Below, piece by piece: positions 47,914-55,584 of a DNA stretch of 64,000 nucleotides. The notes beneath the pieces are model-generated. The model saw only the letters and a program-made list of their open reading frames with translations, had not been told where the DNA came from and made no database searches. Each line of letters starts with the position of its first letter. Position 1 is the first letter of the stretch. The translations under genes were made by a program, and so were the position numbers. Origin of the DNA: Muribaculaceae bacterium (lineage in GTDB: Bacteria; Bacteroidota; Bacteroidia; Bacteroidales; Muribaculaceae). The stretch is taken from positions 32,075 to 96,074 of the forward strand of contig JAFLTP010000011.1 of assembly GCA_022510405.1 (NCBI GenBank), in the 5' to 3' direction.

Positions 47914-49107
47914 TTAGTCATTACTGTTTACAACACGTTTCATACGACGGTTAATATTTCCGTTCACCACAATATAGTCGATCAATGGTGCGAAACAATT
48001 CATCAATAGCACTGCCAACATCGCTCCTTCCGGATAGCCCGTGTTATAACAGCGAATCAATATGGCGATGGCGCCTATGAGGAAACCATAGATATATTTA
48101 CCGGCCTCCGTCCTACAGGCTGTCACTGGGTCAGTAGCCATGAATGTCACTGCAAAAGCAAAACCACCTAAACTTAGTTGTTCCCATGGTAATAAATATG
48201 TCACTGGGTATAATTCATTGGCGAAATGATGCGCTACAACGCCCATAAAGAAACCTCCGAATACGGCAGAACAAATAATTTTCCAGGATGCGATTCCTGT
48301 TACAAGCAAAATTGCCAATCCAATTAAAATACAAAACGTAGAGGTTTCACCCCAAGATCCTGGATAAAAACCAAAGAACATATCGGTAAAGGATAGTGGA
48401 TCCCCAACCACATTCAAGACCTGAGCGTCTCCCCCGGTTGCAGACGCCAATTGTCCCAAAGGTGTAGCGCCGGAATATCCATCCACTGCCGCTTGATTGC
48501 CAAGTGAAACGAAAACATTGTCTCCACTCATCTTTGAGGGATAAGCAAAAAATAGGAAGGCTCGAGTAACCAATGCAACATTAAGGAAATTATAGCCTGT
48601 CCCACCAAATACTTCTTTTGCAAATATCACTGCAAATGCTACTGACACTGCAAGCATCCAACATGGTGTATCTACGGGACATATCATAGGTATAAGAATA
48701 CCTGATACCAAGAAACCCTCCTGAATTTCATGACCCCTTATCTGTGCCACTATAAATTCTATGCCAAGACCCACTATGTAAGCGGTAAGTATTTGAGGCA
48801 ATACGGCAAAAAATCCATAGAAAAACATTCTGAAAAAAGCTCTATCCGGATCTCCTACCGCCATATTATGTTGCAACCCGATGTTCCACATTCCAAATAA
48901 GACACATGGCAATAAAGCTATCACCACTGTGATCATCGTTCTTTTCGAATCGTTGGAATCATGGATATGAACACCGCTCGTCGAGGTTTCATTGGGTGTA
49001 AAAAGAAATGTATAAAACCCATCGAAAACAGAATGAAGTTTGGAATATTTTCCTCCCTTTTCAAAATGTGGTTTTACTTTATCTATTTTTTTCTTTAATC
49101 CCTTCAT
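47914..49107 (-). CDS. nqrB: Na+-translocating NADH:quinone reductase subunit B
   Basis: A 397-aa membrane subunit with about ten helices. It carries the second covalent FMN at the Thr of DGYSGATPLGQL (near residue 195) and is thought to form the main Na+ path and quinone site. It is separated from nqrA by 81 bp with no clear promoter and follows it in one operon. Confidence 0.97.
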   Translation of the reverse strand: MKGLKKKIDKVKPHFEKGGKYSKLHSVFDGFYTFLFTPNETSTSGVHIHDSNDSKRTMITVVIALLPCVLFGMWNIGLQHNMAVGDPDRAFFRMFFYGFFAVLPQILTAYIVGLGIEFIVAQIRGHEIQEGFLVSGILIPMICPVDTPCWMLAVSVAFAVIFAKEVFGGTGYNFLNVALVTRAFLFFAYPSKMSGDNVFVSLGNQAAVDGYSGATPLGQLASATGGDAQVLNVVGDPLSFTDMFFGFYPGSWGETSTFCILIGLAILLVTGIASWKIICSAVFGGFFMGVVAHHFANELYPVTYLLPWEQLSLGGFAFAVTFMATDPVTACRTEAGKYIYGFLIGAIAILIRCYNTGYPEGAMLAVLLMNCFAPLIDYIVVNGNINRRMKRVVNSND

Positions 49108-49188
49108 CTGGATCTGTTTGAAAGCTTAGTCTTATTTCTCTATAATTATAATAAACTTTGAACTTGTTTCTCAGCACTCGGAACTTAA

Positions 49189-50523
49189 TTAACTCAGTTC
49201 TTTCCTAAGATAATCAAGCCCTTCCTTCACTGTTTTCTGAAGTTCTTGTTTAGAGGTGTCTACAAATTCTGGTAAGGCGAAATCTTCGGGAGCTACTTCA
49301 TAAATACCAAGTTTTTCCATTCTGTCGATATCGTTAGCCATTATAGCTTTCAACAAATATTCCGGATAAATATCAAATGGGAAAACTTTGTCATATTCTC
49401 CACTTAAGATCATAGCTCTCTTGCCCCCTTTTATACGTGCGTCAAAATTAAATGGCTTGGTTAATCCTTTCAGAAATGCAGGGAAATTTCTTTTAACACT
49501 GAATTTACCAGGGTTCATTGAAGCCCACCCCATAAATTCATCGGCTGTATCTCCCTCCTCTATCACTGTGATCTGTCGATAAGGATAATGAAGAAAACCA
49601 TCCTTAGTTACCTTCTCGCCGGTCAAAACATTGCCGGAAATGATTCTTTTCCCATTTTCAGAATCCAAAAAACCTTTTATAATACCTTCGATGGATGAAC
49701 CAACTATTGCTTTTACCAAATGAGGATTTTTGACTTCAGGTCCGGTAACAGCCACCAAAGTTTCAAAATCCAGTATTCCGGCTTTACATAATTTCCCGAT
49801 TCTAACCACTGTTCTGGCATCCAAAGTCCAAACCGTCTCTCCTTTGTTCACAGGTTTTATAGCGGCTATCTGTGGACCAACATTACCTGCAGGGTGTGGT
49901 CCCTCAAATTCATAAACTTGTGCTATATTGGAAGATAAGTCTTGTCCATAACGGATGCCCAAATAAACTTTACCGGCTGTTAGCGTCGATAATATGGCAA
50001 TTCCCTTTTCAAGCCATTCTTTATCTTCTTCGGCAAGAATCTCTCCCGCTAATGGTGCTGTATCGAAGGCGGTGACAAAGATGTCACGAGGTTTGACCTC
50101 TACTTCAGGCACAATGTCGTAAGGACGTTGACGCATCATGGCCCAAAGTCCTGATCTCTTCAATAAGTCCTTTATAGCCTCTGGATTATTGGTAATTTGA
50201 TTCTTTGAAAAGTCTGACGGCTTACCTTCACTCTTTTCAATACTTATAAAATTAATATGACGGCGTTCTCCCCTATTGATTTCTTTTATTTCTCCGGAAA
50301 CCGGAGCTACAAGACATATTTTTCCGGAAGATTTATCTGTGAACAATATATCTCCTGCTTTTACTTTATCTCCTACTTTAAGGGAGGTCTTCCAGACTGG
50401 TCCGCGGAAATCATCAGGATAAATGGCAAATATGTGGGAAGAAGAGTCTATACTGATTTCTTTCGAAGGCTTCCCTCCCAAGGGAATATCAAGACCTTTC
50501 TTTATACGGATCTTTTCTGCCAT
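49189..50523 (-). CDS. nqrA: Na+-translocating NADH:quinone reductase subunit A
   Basis: A 444-aa peripheral cytoplasmic subunit that begins with KIRIKKGLDIPLGGKP, typical of NqrA, followed by lipoyl-like and SLBB-like domains (GPHPAGNVG, WTLDARTVV). It binds quinone near the membrane face. It is the first gene of the nqr operon, whose complex links NADH oxidation to Na+ export and menaquinone reduction. Confidence 0.97.
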   Translation of the reverse strand: MAEKIRIKKGLDIPLGGKPSKEISIDSSSHIFAIYPDDFRGPVWKTSLKVGDKVKAGDILFTDKSSGKICLVAPVSGEIKEINRGERRHINFISIEKSEGKPSDFSKNQITNNPEAIKDLLKRSGLWAMMRQRPYDIVPEVEVKPRDIFVTAFDTAPLAGEILAEEDKEWLEKGIAILSTLTAGKVYLGIRYGQDLSSNIAQVYEFEGPHPAGNVGPQIAAIKPVNKGETVWTLDARTVVRIGKLCKAGILDFETLVAVTGPEVKNPHLVKAIVGSSIEGIIKGFLDSENGKRIISGNVLTGEKVTKDGFLHYPYRQITVIEEGDTADEFMGWASMNPGKFSVKRNFPAFLKGLTKPFNFDARIKGGKRAMILSGEYDKVFPFDIYPEYLLKAIMANDIDRMEKLGIYEVAPEDFALPEFVDTSKQELQKTVKEGLDYLRKELS

Positions 50524-50557
50524 GATGCCTTTAGTTAAATATGTTTTATGTTATATA

Positions 50558-50595
50558 GGAATGGACAAGCACGTGCGCTGCATGCTTATCCATCC
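50558..50595 (-). other. strong hairpin between the TPR gene and nqrA
   Basis: On the minus strand GGATGGATAAGCATG pairs with CGTGCTTGTCCATTCC through about 15 bp, including two G-T pairs and one bulge, with a 7-nt loop. There is no T-run after it. It could be a weak terminator for the TPR gene, an RNA-processing site, or a structured nqrA leader. Confidence 0.5.
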
Positions 50596-50618
50596 CCGTA
50601 TTATGTTGTGGAATCTAT

Positions 50619-52292
50619 TTACTTTTGAAGTCCTTCAACAAATTGTCTGTATGCATCGTTCTCAGGATCGAGTTCCAGATATTTGTTGAAATATGTCACT
50701 GCAGTAGGCACATCCTTCTGATCAAGATAATAGTTGCCCATATAATTATACATTTCTTTGGCATCGTTGATATCATTCTTGCTCGGATTCTCTTTTGCCT
50801 CAAAAATTGCTATACCTTCTGTGAATAAAGGAACTGCTGCTGAAGCCACTTCTTCTTCCGGTGCTCTTTGCTTGGCGATGTCACCCTGTATTTTCAAAGG
50901 TTTGGTGAAATTCGAAGGATTGTTTTGTTGTGCTTTTTCAGTACTTGCCTGAGCCATGTCATAATATTTGTTGGCCTCGTCGGGATTATCCTTTTGGTTA
51001 GATACTCCGGCATAGAATGCATAAGTAGCCTGCTGGATATAATCGTTGTAAGTTGGATTTTCAGTATTGTCGATATATCCTTGGAAAGCGTCGGTAGCCT
51101 TCGGAAGATTGTTTTCCTTCACGAACACCATTGCCAACTGCTTGTAATAATCACGGTTTGAGGGGTCACCTGCTATAGCCTCTTCAAGAAGAGCCTGTGC
51201 TTCATCAGCTTTTCCGGCATTAGAGAGTTCCTCGCTGATAAGGTTGTAATCGATTGGAGCGAAAATATTTGCCGGATTGGCCTTGTGAGCTACCACAAGG
51301 GCCTCAGCCATAGGAACAAGTTGGTCTTTCATGCTGTCCAACTGTGCAGCGTTCATGAATTGGAAACGTTGAGCCGTGAAATTCTGAGGATTCTGTTTCA
51401 AAAGATTTGTAGCGAAATCATAACCCTGTTGATAGTCTCCGTCAACGAAAAGAAGGAATGCGAGACGGTCCTCATCTTGTTTGAAGTGGTTAGGATTCTT
51501 TACATACTTCTCATATTGAGTAGCTGCCTCTTTATATTTTTGAGCGTTATAATAAGCGTTGGCAAGTTCCCTTTGACCAAGAGCTGACTGAGGATTCACA
51601 GAGAGAAGCTTGTTTAGCATGTTGATTGCATACTGGGGATTCACCTGCGTAAAAAGTTCTGCATATTTTACATAAGCCTCTGTTGCATTGGGATTATAAG
51701 TGGTTGCCATTTCATATTGGTTGCCCGCGCCTCCAAAATCTTTGAGATCATTTTTACGGTCGCCGTCAAAAAGATAGATATCGACATTGGTGGCTGCCGG
51801 TCCCTCTTTCGGACTGTCTTTCATGGCTTGTGCTACATTCTTGTCTATCTCCTTGGCATATAATGTGGGATCAACATTATAATATGCTCTTGCAATCGCG
51901 ATATCCAAAGATGCTTTGTCATCTTTTTCTTTACCCACATTGCTCTTAGCTGTCTTAAAGTAATCTTCGGCAGCCTTCTTATCTCCGTTCTTAAGAGCCA
52001 ATTCTCCTAATCCTACATAATTATATGGATAAGAAGCATTAATGGATATTCCCTTGTCAAAATGTTCTTTAGCCTCAGCAGTGTTACCGTCATGTATGGC
52101 GATTAACCCGAGATAATATTCGCTGATAGCCTTGTCGGTGCCTGCATTGTTATAATTTCTCTGCAGAAGTTCCTTAGCATTGTTGAACTGGTCAGCACGA
52201 TAATATTCCACACCTTCCTGATGCGTTTGAGCCATAGAAAGGAATGATGAGCCGGCAAGAACTGCCGCGGTTAAAATGAGGTTAAGCTTCAT
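50619..52292 (-). CDS. exported tetratricopeptide-repeat protein
   Basis: A 557-aa protein with a signal peptide ending near SMAQ (about residue 21) and TPR-like helix pairs through most of its length, ending in a run such as YLDQKDVPTAVTYFNKYLELDPEN. It probably acts as a periplasmic scaffold. Its neighbour is the nqr operon, but a strong hairpin lies between. No enzymatic domain is seen. A candidate minus-strand -7 element (TAATTTTG) lies at 52387-52394, about 95 bp upstream. Confidence 0.88.
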   Translation of the reverse strand: MKLNLILTAAVLAGSSFLSMAQTHQEGVEYYRADQFNNAKELLQRNYNNAGTDKAISEYYLGLIAIHDGNTAEAKEHFDKGISINASYPYNYVGLGELALKNGDKKAAEDYFKTAKSNVGKEKDDKASLDIAIARAYYNVDPTLYAKEIDKNVAQAMKDSPKEGPAATNVDIYLFDGDRKNDLKDFGGAGNQYEMATTYNPNATEAYVKYAELFTQVNPQYAINMLNKLLSVNPQSALGQRELANAYYNAQKYKEAATQYEKYVKNPNHFKQDEDRLAFLLFVDGDYQQGYDFATNLLKQNPQNFTAQRFQFMNAAQLDSMKDQLVPMAEALVVAHKANPANIFAPIDYNLISEELSNAGKADEAQALLEEAIAGDPSNRDYYKQLAMVFVKENNLPKATDAFQGYIDNTENPTYNDYIQQATYAFYAGVSNQKDNPDEANKYYDMAQASTEKAQQNNPSNFTKPLKIQGDIAKQRAPEEEVASAAVPLFTEGIAIFEAKENPSKNDINDAKEMYNYMGNYYLDQKDVPTAVTYFNKYLELDPENDAYRQFVEGLQK

Positions 52293-52386
52293 TATATTAT
52301 GTTTTAAGTTTTTTATTTTCTGTCTTTATTGGTTGTTCGAGAAATTTAATATCTTTCTCGCGTTAATATTTCATTCACACTAATGG

Positions 52387-52394
52387 CAAAATTA
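52387..52394 (-). promoter_or_regulatory. candidate -7 element (TAATTTTG) of the TPR gene
   Basis: Minus-strand TAATTTTG fits the consensus and would give a leader of about 88 nt. No -33 match is evident at the expected distance. Confidence 0.35.
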
Positions 52395-52475
52395 ATAATT
52401 TTTTCCAAAAAAGCATACATAACACCCTAAAAACACAAATTTATTGATACAATATCAAAACTTTTTCAAGAACTT

Positions 52476-52506
52476 TTTGAAAATTTCAGTTTATTCATTA
52501 ACTTTG
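52476..52506 (+). promoter_or_regulatory. promoter of the CAU-anticodon tRNA
   Basis: TTTG at 52476-52479 (-33) and TAACTTTG at 52499-52506 (-7) have 19 bp between them, a full match to the Bacteroidota consensus. The predicted start is near 52513, 11 bp before the tRNA. Confidence 0.75.
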
Positions 52507-52523
52507 CAATCGCAAACAGCGGA

Positions 52524-52597
52524 GGTCCCATAGCTCAGTTGGTTAGAGCACCTGACTCATAATCAGGGAGTCCTTGGTTCAAGCCCAAGTGGGACCA
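52524..52597 (+). tRNA. tRNA with CAU anticodon (Met, or Ile2 if lysidine-modified)
   Basis: A complete cloverleaf of 74 nt. The acceptor GGTCCCA pairs with TGGGACC, and the discriminator is A. The anticodon stem CCTGA/TCAGG encloses CTCATAA, with anticodon CAT. The T arm CTTGG/CCAAG encloses TTCAAGC. The 3' CCA is only partly encoded (ACAA follows). Whether it decodes AUG or, after TilS modification, AUA cannot be settled here. An integrase gene follows, so the 3' end is the probable attachment site. Confidence 0.93.
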
Positions 52598-52605
52598 CAA
52601 GATAG

Positions 52606-52650
52606 AAAACACTGATTATAAACCAATTAAGGCGATTTAATCAGTGTTTT
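52606..52650 (+). terminator. intrinsic terminator after the tRNA
   Basis: AAAACACTGATTA (52606-52618) and TAATCAGTGTTTT (52638-52650) form a perfect 13-bp stem with a 19-nt loop, and the right arm supplies the T-run. It lies 8 bp past the tRNA. Confidence 0.75.
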
Positions 52651-52695
52651 TGCTTTCTAAAAAGCTTGAAACCGGCTTAAAAAAAAAGAGGTTCA

Positions 52696-52774
52696 TGCAC
52701 AAAAAGGATGCTTTTTGCACATGTAAGATGAATTAACCTTGCACATTTCCTTGCACATAATTTTAGGTGCAAGG
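52696..52774. repeat. cluster of TTGCACA repeats before the integrase (possible attachment/arm sites)
   Basis: TTGCACA occurs at 52715-52721. CCTTGCACA occurs at 52737-52745 and 52749-52757. The inverted form GTGCAAGG at 52767-52774 makes an 8-bp inverted repeat with CCTTGCAC at 52749-52756. An imperfect inverted repeat (CATGCACAAAAAG, CTTTTTGCACATG) covers 52694-52723. Clustered short repeats between a tRNA and its integrase are typical recombinase-binding or autoregulatory sites. Confidence 0.5.
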
Positions 52775-52826
52775 TAACAGTTTTACAGCAGAAGTCCCGA
52801 TTTATGTTGGCCTCGACATTTTAAGT

Positions 52827-54227
52827 ATGGCGAGCACTAAATTTTATTTGGATTGTCGCAGGGTGAAGCCCGGACAACCGGCGATAATGAAAATCGCAAT
52901 CGGACATGGTAACAAAACCAGTTACGTTTCTTTAGACGCAAAACTCCTTCCGGAACAATGGGAGGACGGAAGAGTAATCAATCACCCAGAAAAATTTGTC
53001 CTTACGGCTTATCTCAACGAGATGAAACAGAAGTTAGATTCTCATATCATCTGGCTAACGAGAGAACAAAAATTGGCTGGAATGACAGCCTCAGATATCA
53101 GGGATAGTTTTCTAATAGAGGTTGACCCTGAGAAAAAGAAAAATAAAGAAGATCAGTCTTCATTTCTCTACCGTTTCAACAAGTATGCGGCTCGAATGAG
53201 TGAGGGTAGTAAAAGAACTTATGACCACACGCTGAACCGCCTGACTGCATTCACTTCTCTTCCCGGTAAAATATCTTTAGATAAATTGAAATTTGAGGAT
53301 ATCACGGTGGAATGGCTTTCCGACTTTGATAAATTCATGGCTGAGACAGCAAAATCCAAGAACAGCCGTAATATCCATTTCAGGAATATAAGAACCGTCT
53401 TCAACGATGCCATTGAAGACACTATAACCCAACATTATCCTTTCCGGAGATTTAAGATTAAAAACGAAGTTACAGCCAAACGTGATCTGTCAGTTGAAGA
53501 ACTTCGTCAGCTTATTTATTTCGAATGCGAGGAACATGCAAAGAAATACCGGGATTATTTTCTGCTTATGTTCTACCTAATGGGAATAAACAATGTGGAC
53601 CTTTGTAATCTAAAAGAAATAGTCAAAGGCCGCATAGAATTCCATAGAACAAAGACTAATCATTTCTTCTCAATGAAAGTTGAACCGGAAGCTATGGCTT
53701 TGATAGAAAAATATGGAGGTGAAAATTATCTACTCGATATTTTGGATCATTGGGATTCAGATGTCTTCTTCCGAAAGAAAATGAATAAGACTCTTCAGAA
53801 GATTGGACCGGTTACTAGAAGCGGATTAGGTGGCAAGAAAAAATATGCCCCACTATTTCCTAAACTGACTACTTATTATGCTCGTCATTCCTGGGCTTCA
53901 ATAGCGTCGAGTCTTGATATACCGGTAGAAACAATCTCAGCAGGTCTTGGGCATGAATACGGCAACAAGATTACTGCTATATACATCAACTATGACAATC
54001 GGAAAGTTGACATCGCTAACCGTAAAGTTATTGATTGGGTCCTTTATGGGAAGATTGATGGAAAAGTTAAAGTAAAACCAGGAACTCCTAAATTCTTCGG
54101 ATTGACTCAAAAGGAAGCCGAACAATTAGGATTGTTAAGAATGGTCCCCGAGAAAAAGAAAAAAGATAGGGCAAATAAAAAGACAATCCTTAAACCAGAG
54201 AAAGAAAAGTCCTCTAAGGTTGCATAG
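52827..54227 (+). CDS. tyrosine recombinase (site-specific integrase)
   Basis: A recombinase of about 466 aa that would insert and excise the island at the tRNA. It has an arm-binding N-terminal domain, a SAM-like core domain (SEGSKRTYDHTLNRLTAF, about residues 130-147) and a catalytic domain. Visible catalytic residues are the Arg in YARHSWASI, His in LGHEYG and the Tyr nucleophile in AIYINYDN. The usual first Arg (TGLR) is replaced in FYLMGINNVDL; I recall the same variant in a Bacteroidota subfamily. I prefer the ATG at 52827 (MASTKFYLDCRRVKPG) over a GTG at 52767 that lies inside the repeat cluster. Confidence 0.93.
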   Translation: MASTKFYLDCRRVKPGQPAIMKIAIGHGNKTSYVSLDAKLLPEQWEDGRVINHPEKFVLTAYLNEMKQKLDSHIIWLTREQKLAGMTASDIRDSFLIEVDPEKKKNKEDQSSFLYRFNKYAARMSEGSKRTYDHTLNRLTAFTSLPGKISLDKLKFEDITVEWLSDFDKFMAETAKSKNSRNIHFRNIRTVFNDAIEDTITQHYPFRRFKIKNEVTAKRDLSVEELRQLIYFECEEHAKKYRDYFLLMFYLMGINNVDLCNLKEIVKGRIEFHRTKTNHFFSMKVEPEAMALIEKYGGENYLLDILDHWDSDVFFRKKMNKTLQKIGPVTRSGLGGKKKYAPLFPKLTTYYARHSWASIASSLDIPVETISAGLGHEYGNKITAIYINYDNRKVDIANRKVIDWVLYGKIDGKVKVKPGTPKFFGLTQKEAEQLGLLRMVPEKKKKDRANKKTILKPEKEKSSKVA

Positions 54228-54232
54228 AATTG

Positions 54233-54270
54233 ATTGGGTAGATTTCGATAAAAATTTCTACCCAATTTTA
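54233..54270 (+). terminator. intrinsic terminator of the integrase gene
   Basis: ATTGGGTAGA (54233-54242) and TCTACCCAAT (54257-54266) form a perfect 10-bp stem, followed by TTTATT. It begins 5 bp after the integrase stop. Confidence 0.8.
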
Positions 54271-54334
54271 TTAAAAGAACCGGTTCCCTTTAAAAAGAAA
54301 ATAATATTATTCTTGCCTCTTCAATGCCTTCAGA

Positions 54335-54400
54335 AAAGTGTTCATAAATAATTGTTCAGTAAAGTTAGTATATATAACTAAAAAACTGAACGAACACTTT
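54335..54400. repeat. nested three-part inverted repeat
   Basis: AAAGTGTTC (54335-54343) pairs with GAACACTTT (54392-54400), GTTCAGT (54354-54360) with ACTGAAC (54385-54391), and TTAGT (54365-54369) with ACTAA (54377-54381). The three arms nest around one centre near 54373. It could be an operator, a recombination site or a structured RNA. Confidence 0.6.
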
Positions 54401-54609
54401 AAATTCATCCTTTTTTATCCTCATCGATTTCCTCCTATTTCAATACCAGTTTTTAGTTCCTATGCTCTCTTTATATTTTTTCTTTTTTTCAGGCAAAAAT
54501 TCTTTGGAAGGAAACCATACATAGAGATACGGTTTTGACAATCAAGATTGGAAGGGGCAGTCAAAGAAATTTTATTGGAAATAACCTGAAAATTTTGATG
54601 GTTTTGACT

Positions 54610-54617
54610 TATATTTG
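54610..54617 (+). promoter_or_regulatory. candidate -7 element (TATATTTG) for a long leader of the XRE regulator
   Basis: TATATTTG fits the consensus and would start RNA near 54624, leaving about 208 nt before the regulator ATG. Confidence 0.45.
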
Positions 54618-54665
54618 CATTGTAGACATTACGATTCTTTATTACGGAGAATAATTCTTTAAAAA

Positions 54666-54766
54666 TCAAGGAATTTATTCCTTGAGGTAGCATAATTCCC
54701 CGTACGCAAAAGGTGATACCTTTTTTTGACGGGAGTATGAGCCTGAAAATCTTCGATTTTTGGCTC
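54666..54766 (+). promoter_or_regulatory. hairpin-rich leader with terminator-like element (possible attenuator or small RNA)
   Basis: Hairpin 1 is TCAAGGAAT/ATTCCTTGA (54666-54685). Hairpin 2 is AAAAGGT-GAT-ACCTTTT (54708-54724) with the T-run continuing to 54727, which looks like an intrinsic terminator. Hairpin 3 is GAGCC/GGCTC with AAAATC/GATTTT inside (54739-54766). Transcription from 54624 could stop at hairpin 2, giving an RNA of about 104 nt, or read on to the regulator. Confidence 0.45.
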
Positions 54767-54831
54767 ACAGCAAGCTGAAAAGAAGGCGAGAGAGAACCGA
54801 TTTTGTTATATAATACCTAACCTAATTTTAC

Positions 54832-55539
54832 ATGAAAGAACAATATTTACAAAAACAAAACACACTGTTTTTCAAGGATCAATTTGACGTTAAACCACAT
54901 CTCTATCTCCATTTTGAGAGAAAATTTTATCATCCGGACTTAATCAAGAAAGGATATTTACCCTCTCATTTGAAGGCACAAAGAGTGAAATTCAAGATGT
55001 CCGTTACCCACTTGGCAATGATTCTATCATGTTCGAGACCTCAATATTTACGGATGGAAAGTGGCGAAAATAAATTTAAAGATGAGCAACTTGATACATT
55101 GGCAACCCTCTATGGTGATGATGTTTCCACTTATAAAGACATGCAGGATGTCGATTTATTATTAAAGAAAATCGGTTATAATGACAATCCTGAAAGAGCA
55201 GTCTATTTACTTGAAATGGCTTTAAAAGCCATAACCATTCCATCGATTGATGATAATTCTGAAGAAAGATTATCACCTGAAGTTCCCGAAAAGCTATTCA
55301 ATATACAGCCGGTCTCCAAAGAATTAAAGCAACAAAATTTGGCAAAAATCATAGAAAAACTTCAACTCCATTTCCAGCAAAACGATTCAAAAATGGCTGA
55401 AATGGGAGAGAAAATTGCTCCAATGGCCGATGCTCCTAATCCTGAAAAAGCAAAGCTTTGGCAAGAATATCATGTGCTTGAAGATGAGCAAATCTCAATT
55501 GATAAGCTCATCTCAAAGCTAAAAGACTGGGTAAAATAA
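54832..55539 (+). CDS. XRE-type helix-turn-helix regulator
   Basis: A 235-aa protein with a helix-turn-helix at about residues 48-95 (LKAQRVKFKMSVTHLAMILS, QYLRMESGE, LDTLATLYG), typical of Cro/CI-like DNA-binding proteins. The C-terminal half has a helical, probably oligomerising tail (about 165-235). It faces the integrase side and lies opposite the minus-strand cargo genes, as an island repressor would. Its leader is long and structured. The operator is not identified; the hairpin-rich 54.3-54.8 kb region is the first place to look. Confidence 0.78.
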   Translation: MKEQYLQKQNTLFFKDQFDVKPHLYLHFERKFYHPDLIKKGYLPSHLKAQRVKFKMSVTHLAMILSCSRPQYLRMESGENKFKDEQLDTLATLYGDDVSTYKDMQDVDLLLKKIGYNDNPERAVYLLEMALKAITIPSIDDNSEERLSPEVPEKLFNIQPVSKELKQQNLAKIIEKLQLHFQQNDSKMAEMGEKIAPMADAPNPEKAKLWQEYHVLEDEQISIDKLISKLKDWVK

Positions 55540-55584
55540 TCCTCTTATAACTGTAGAAGTGATTATAGGACTATAAGGTAAGAT

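Larger units (their letters stand above)
54228..54831. other. 604-bp intergenic region rich in inverted repeats
   Basis: It holds the integrase terminator (54233-54270), a nested inverted repeat (54335-54400), a stretch of AT-rich sequence with no convincing gene, a TATATTTG promoter element (54610-54617) and three hairpins (54666-54766) upstream of the regulator gene. Two short frames here (plus 54338-54538 and minus 54460-54768) look like chance. Confidence 0.6.

Noticed and set aside
54338..54538. Open frame of 66 codons on the plus strand in the same gap
   Set aside because: Its start lies inside the nested inverted repeat, and the predicted peptide is AT-driven and Phe-rich.
54460..54768. 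Open frame of 102 codons on the minus strand in the integrase-regulator gap
   Set aside because: It runs through three hairpins and the candidate promoter, has no domain-like sequence and no start signal, so it is probably chance.
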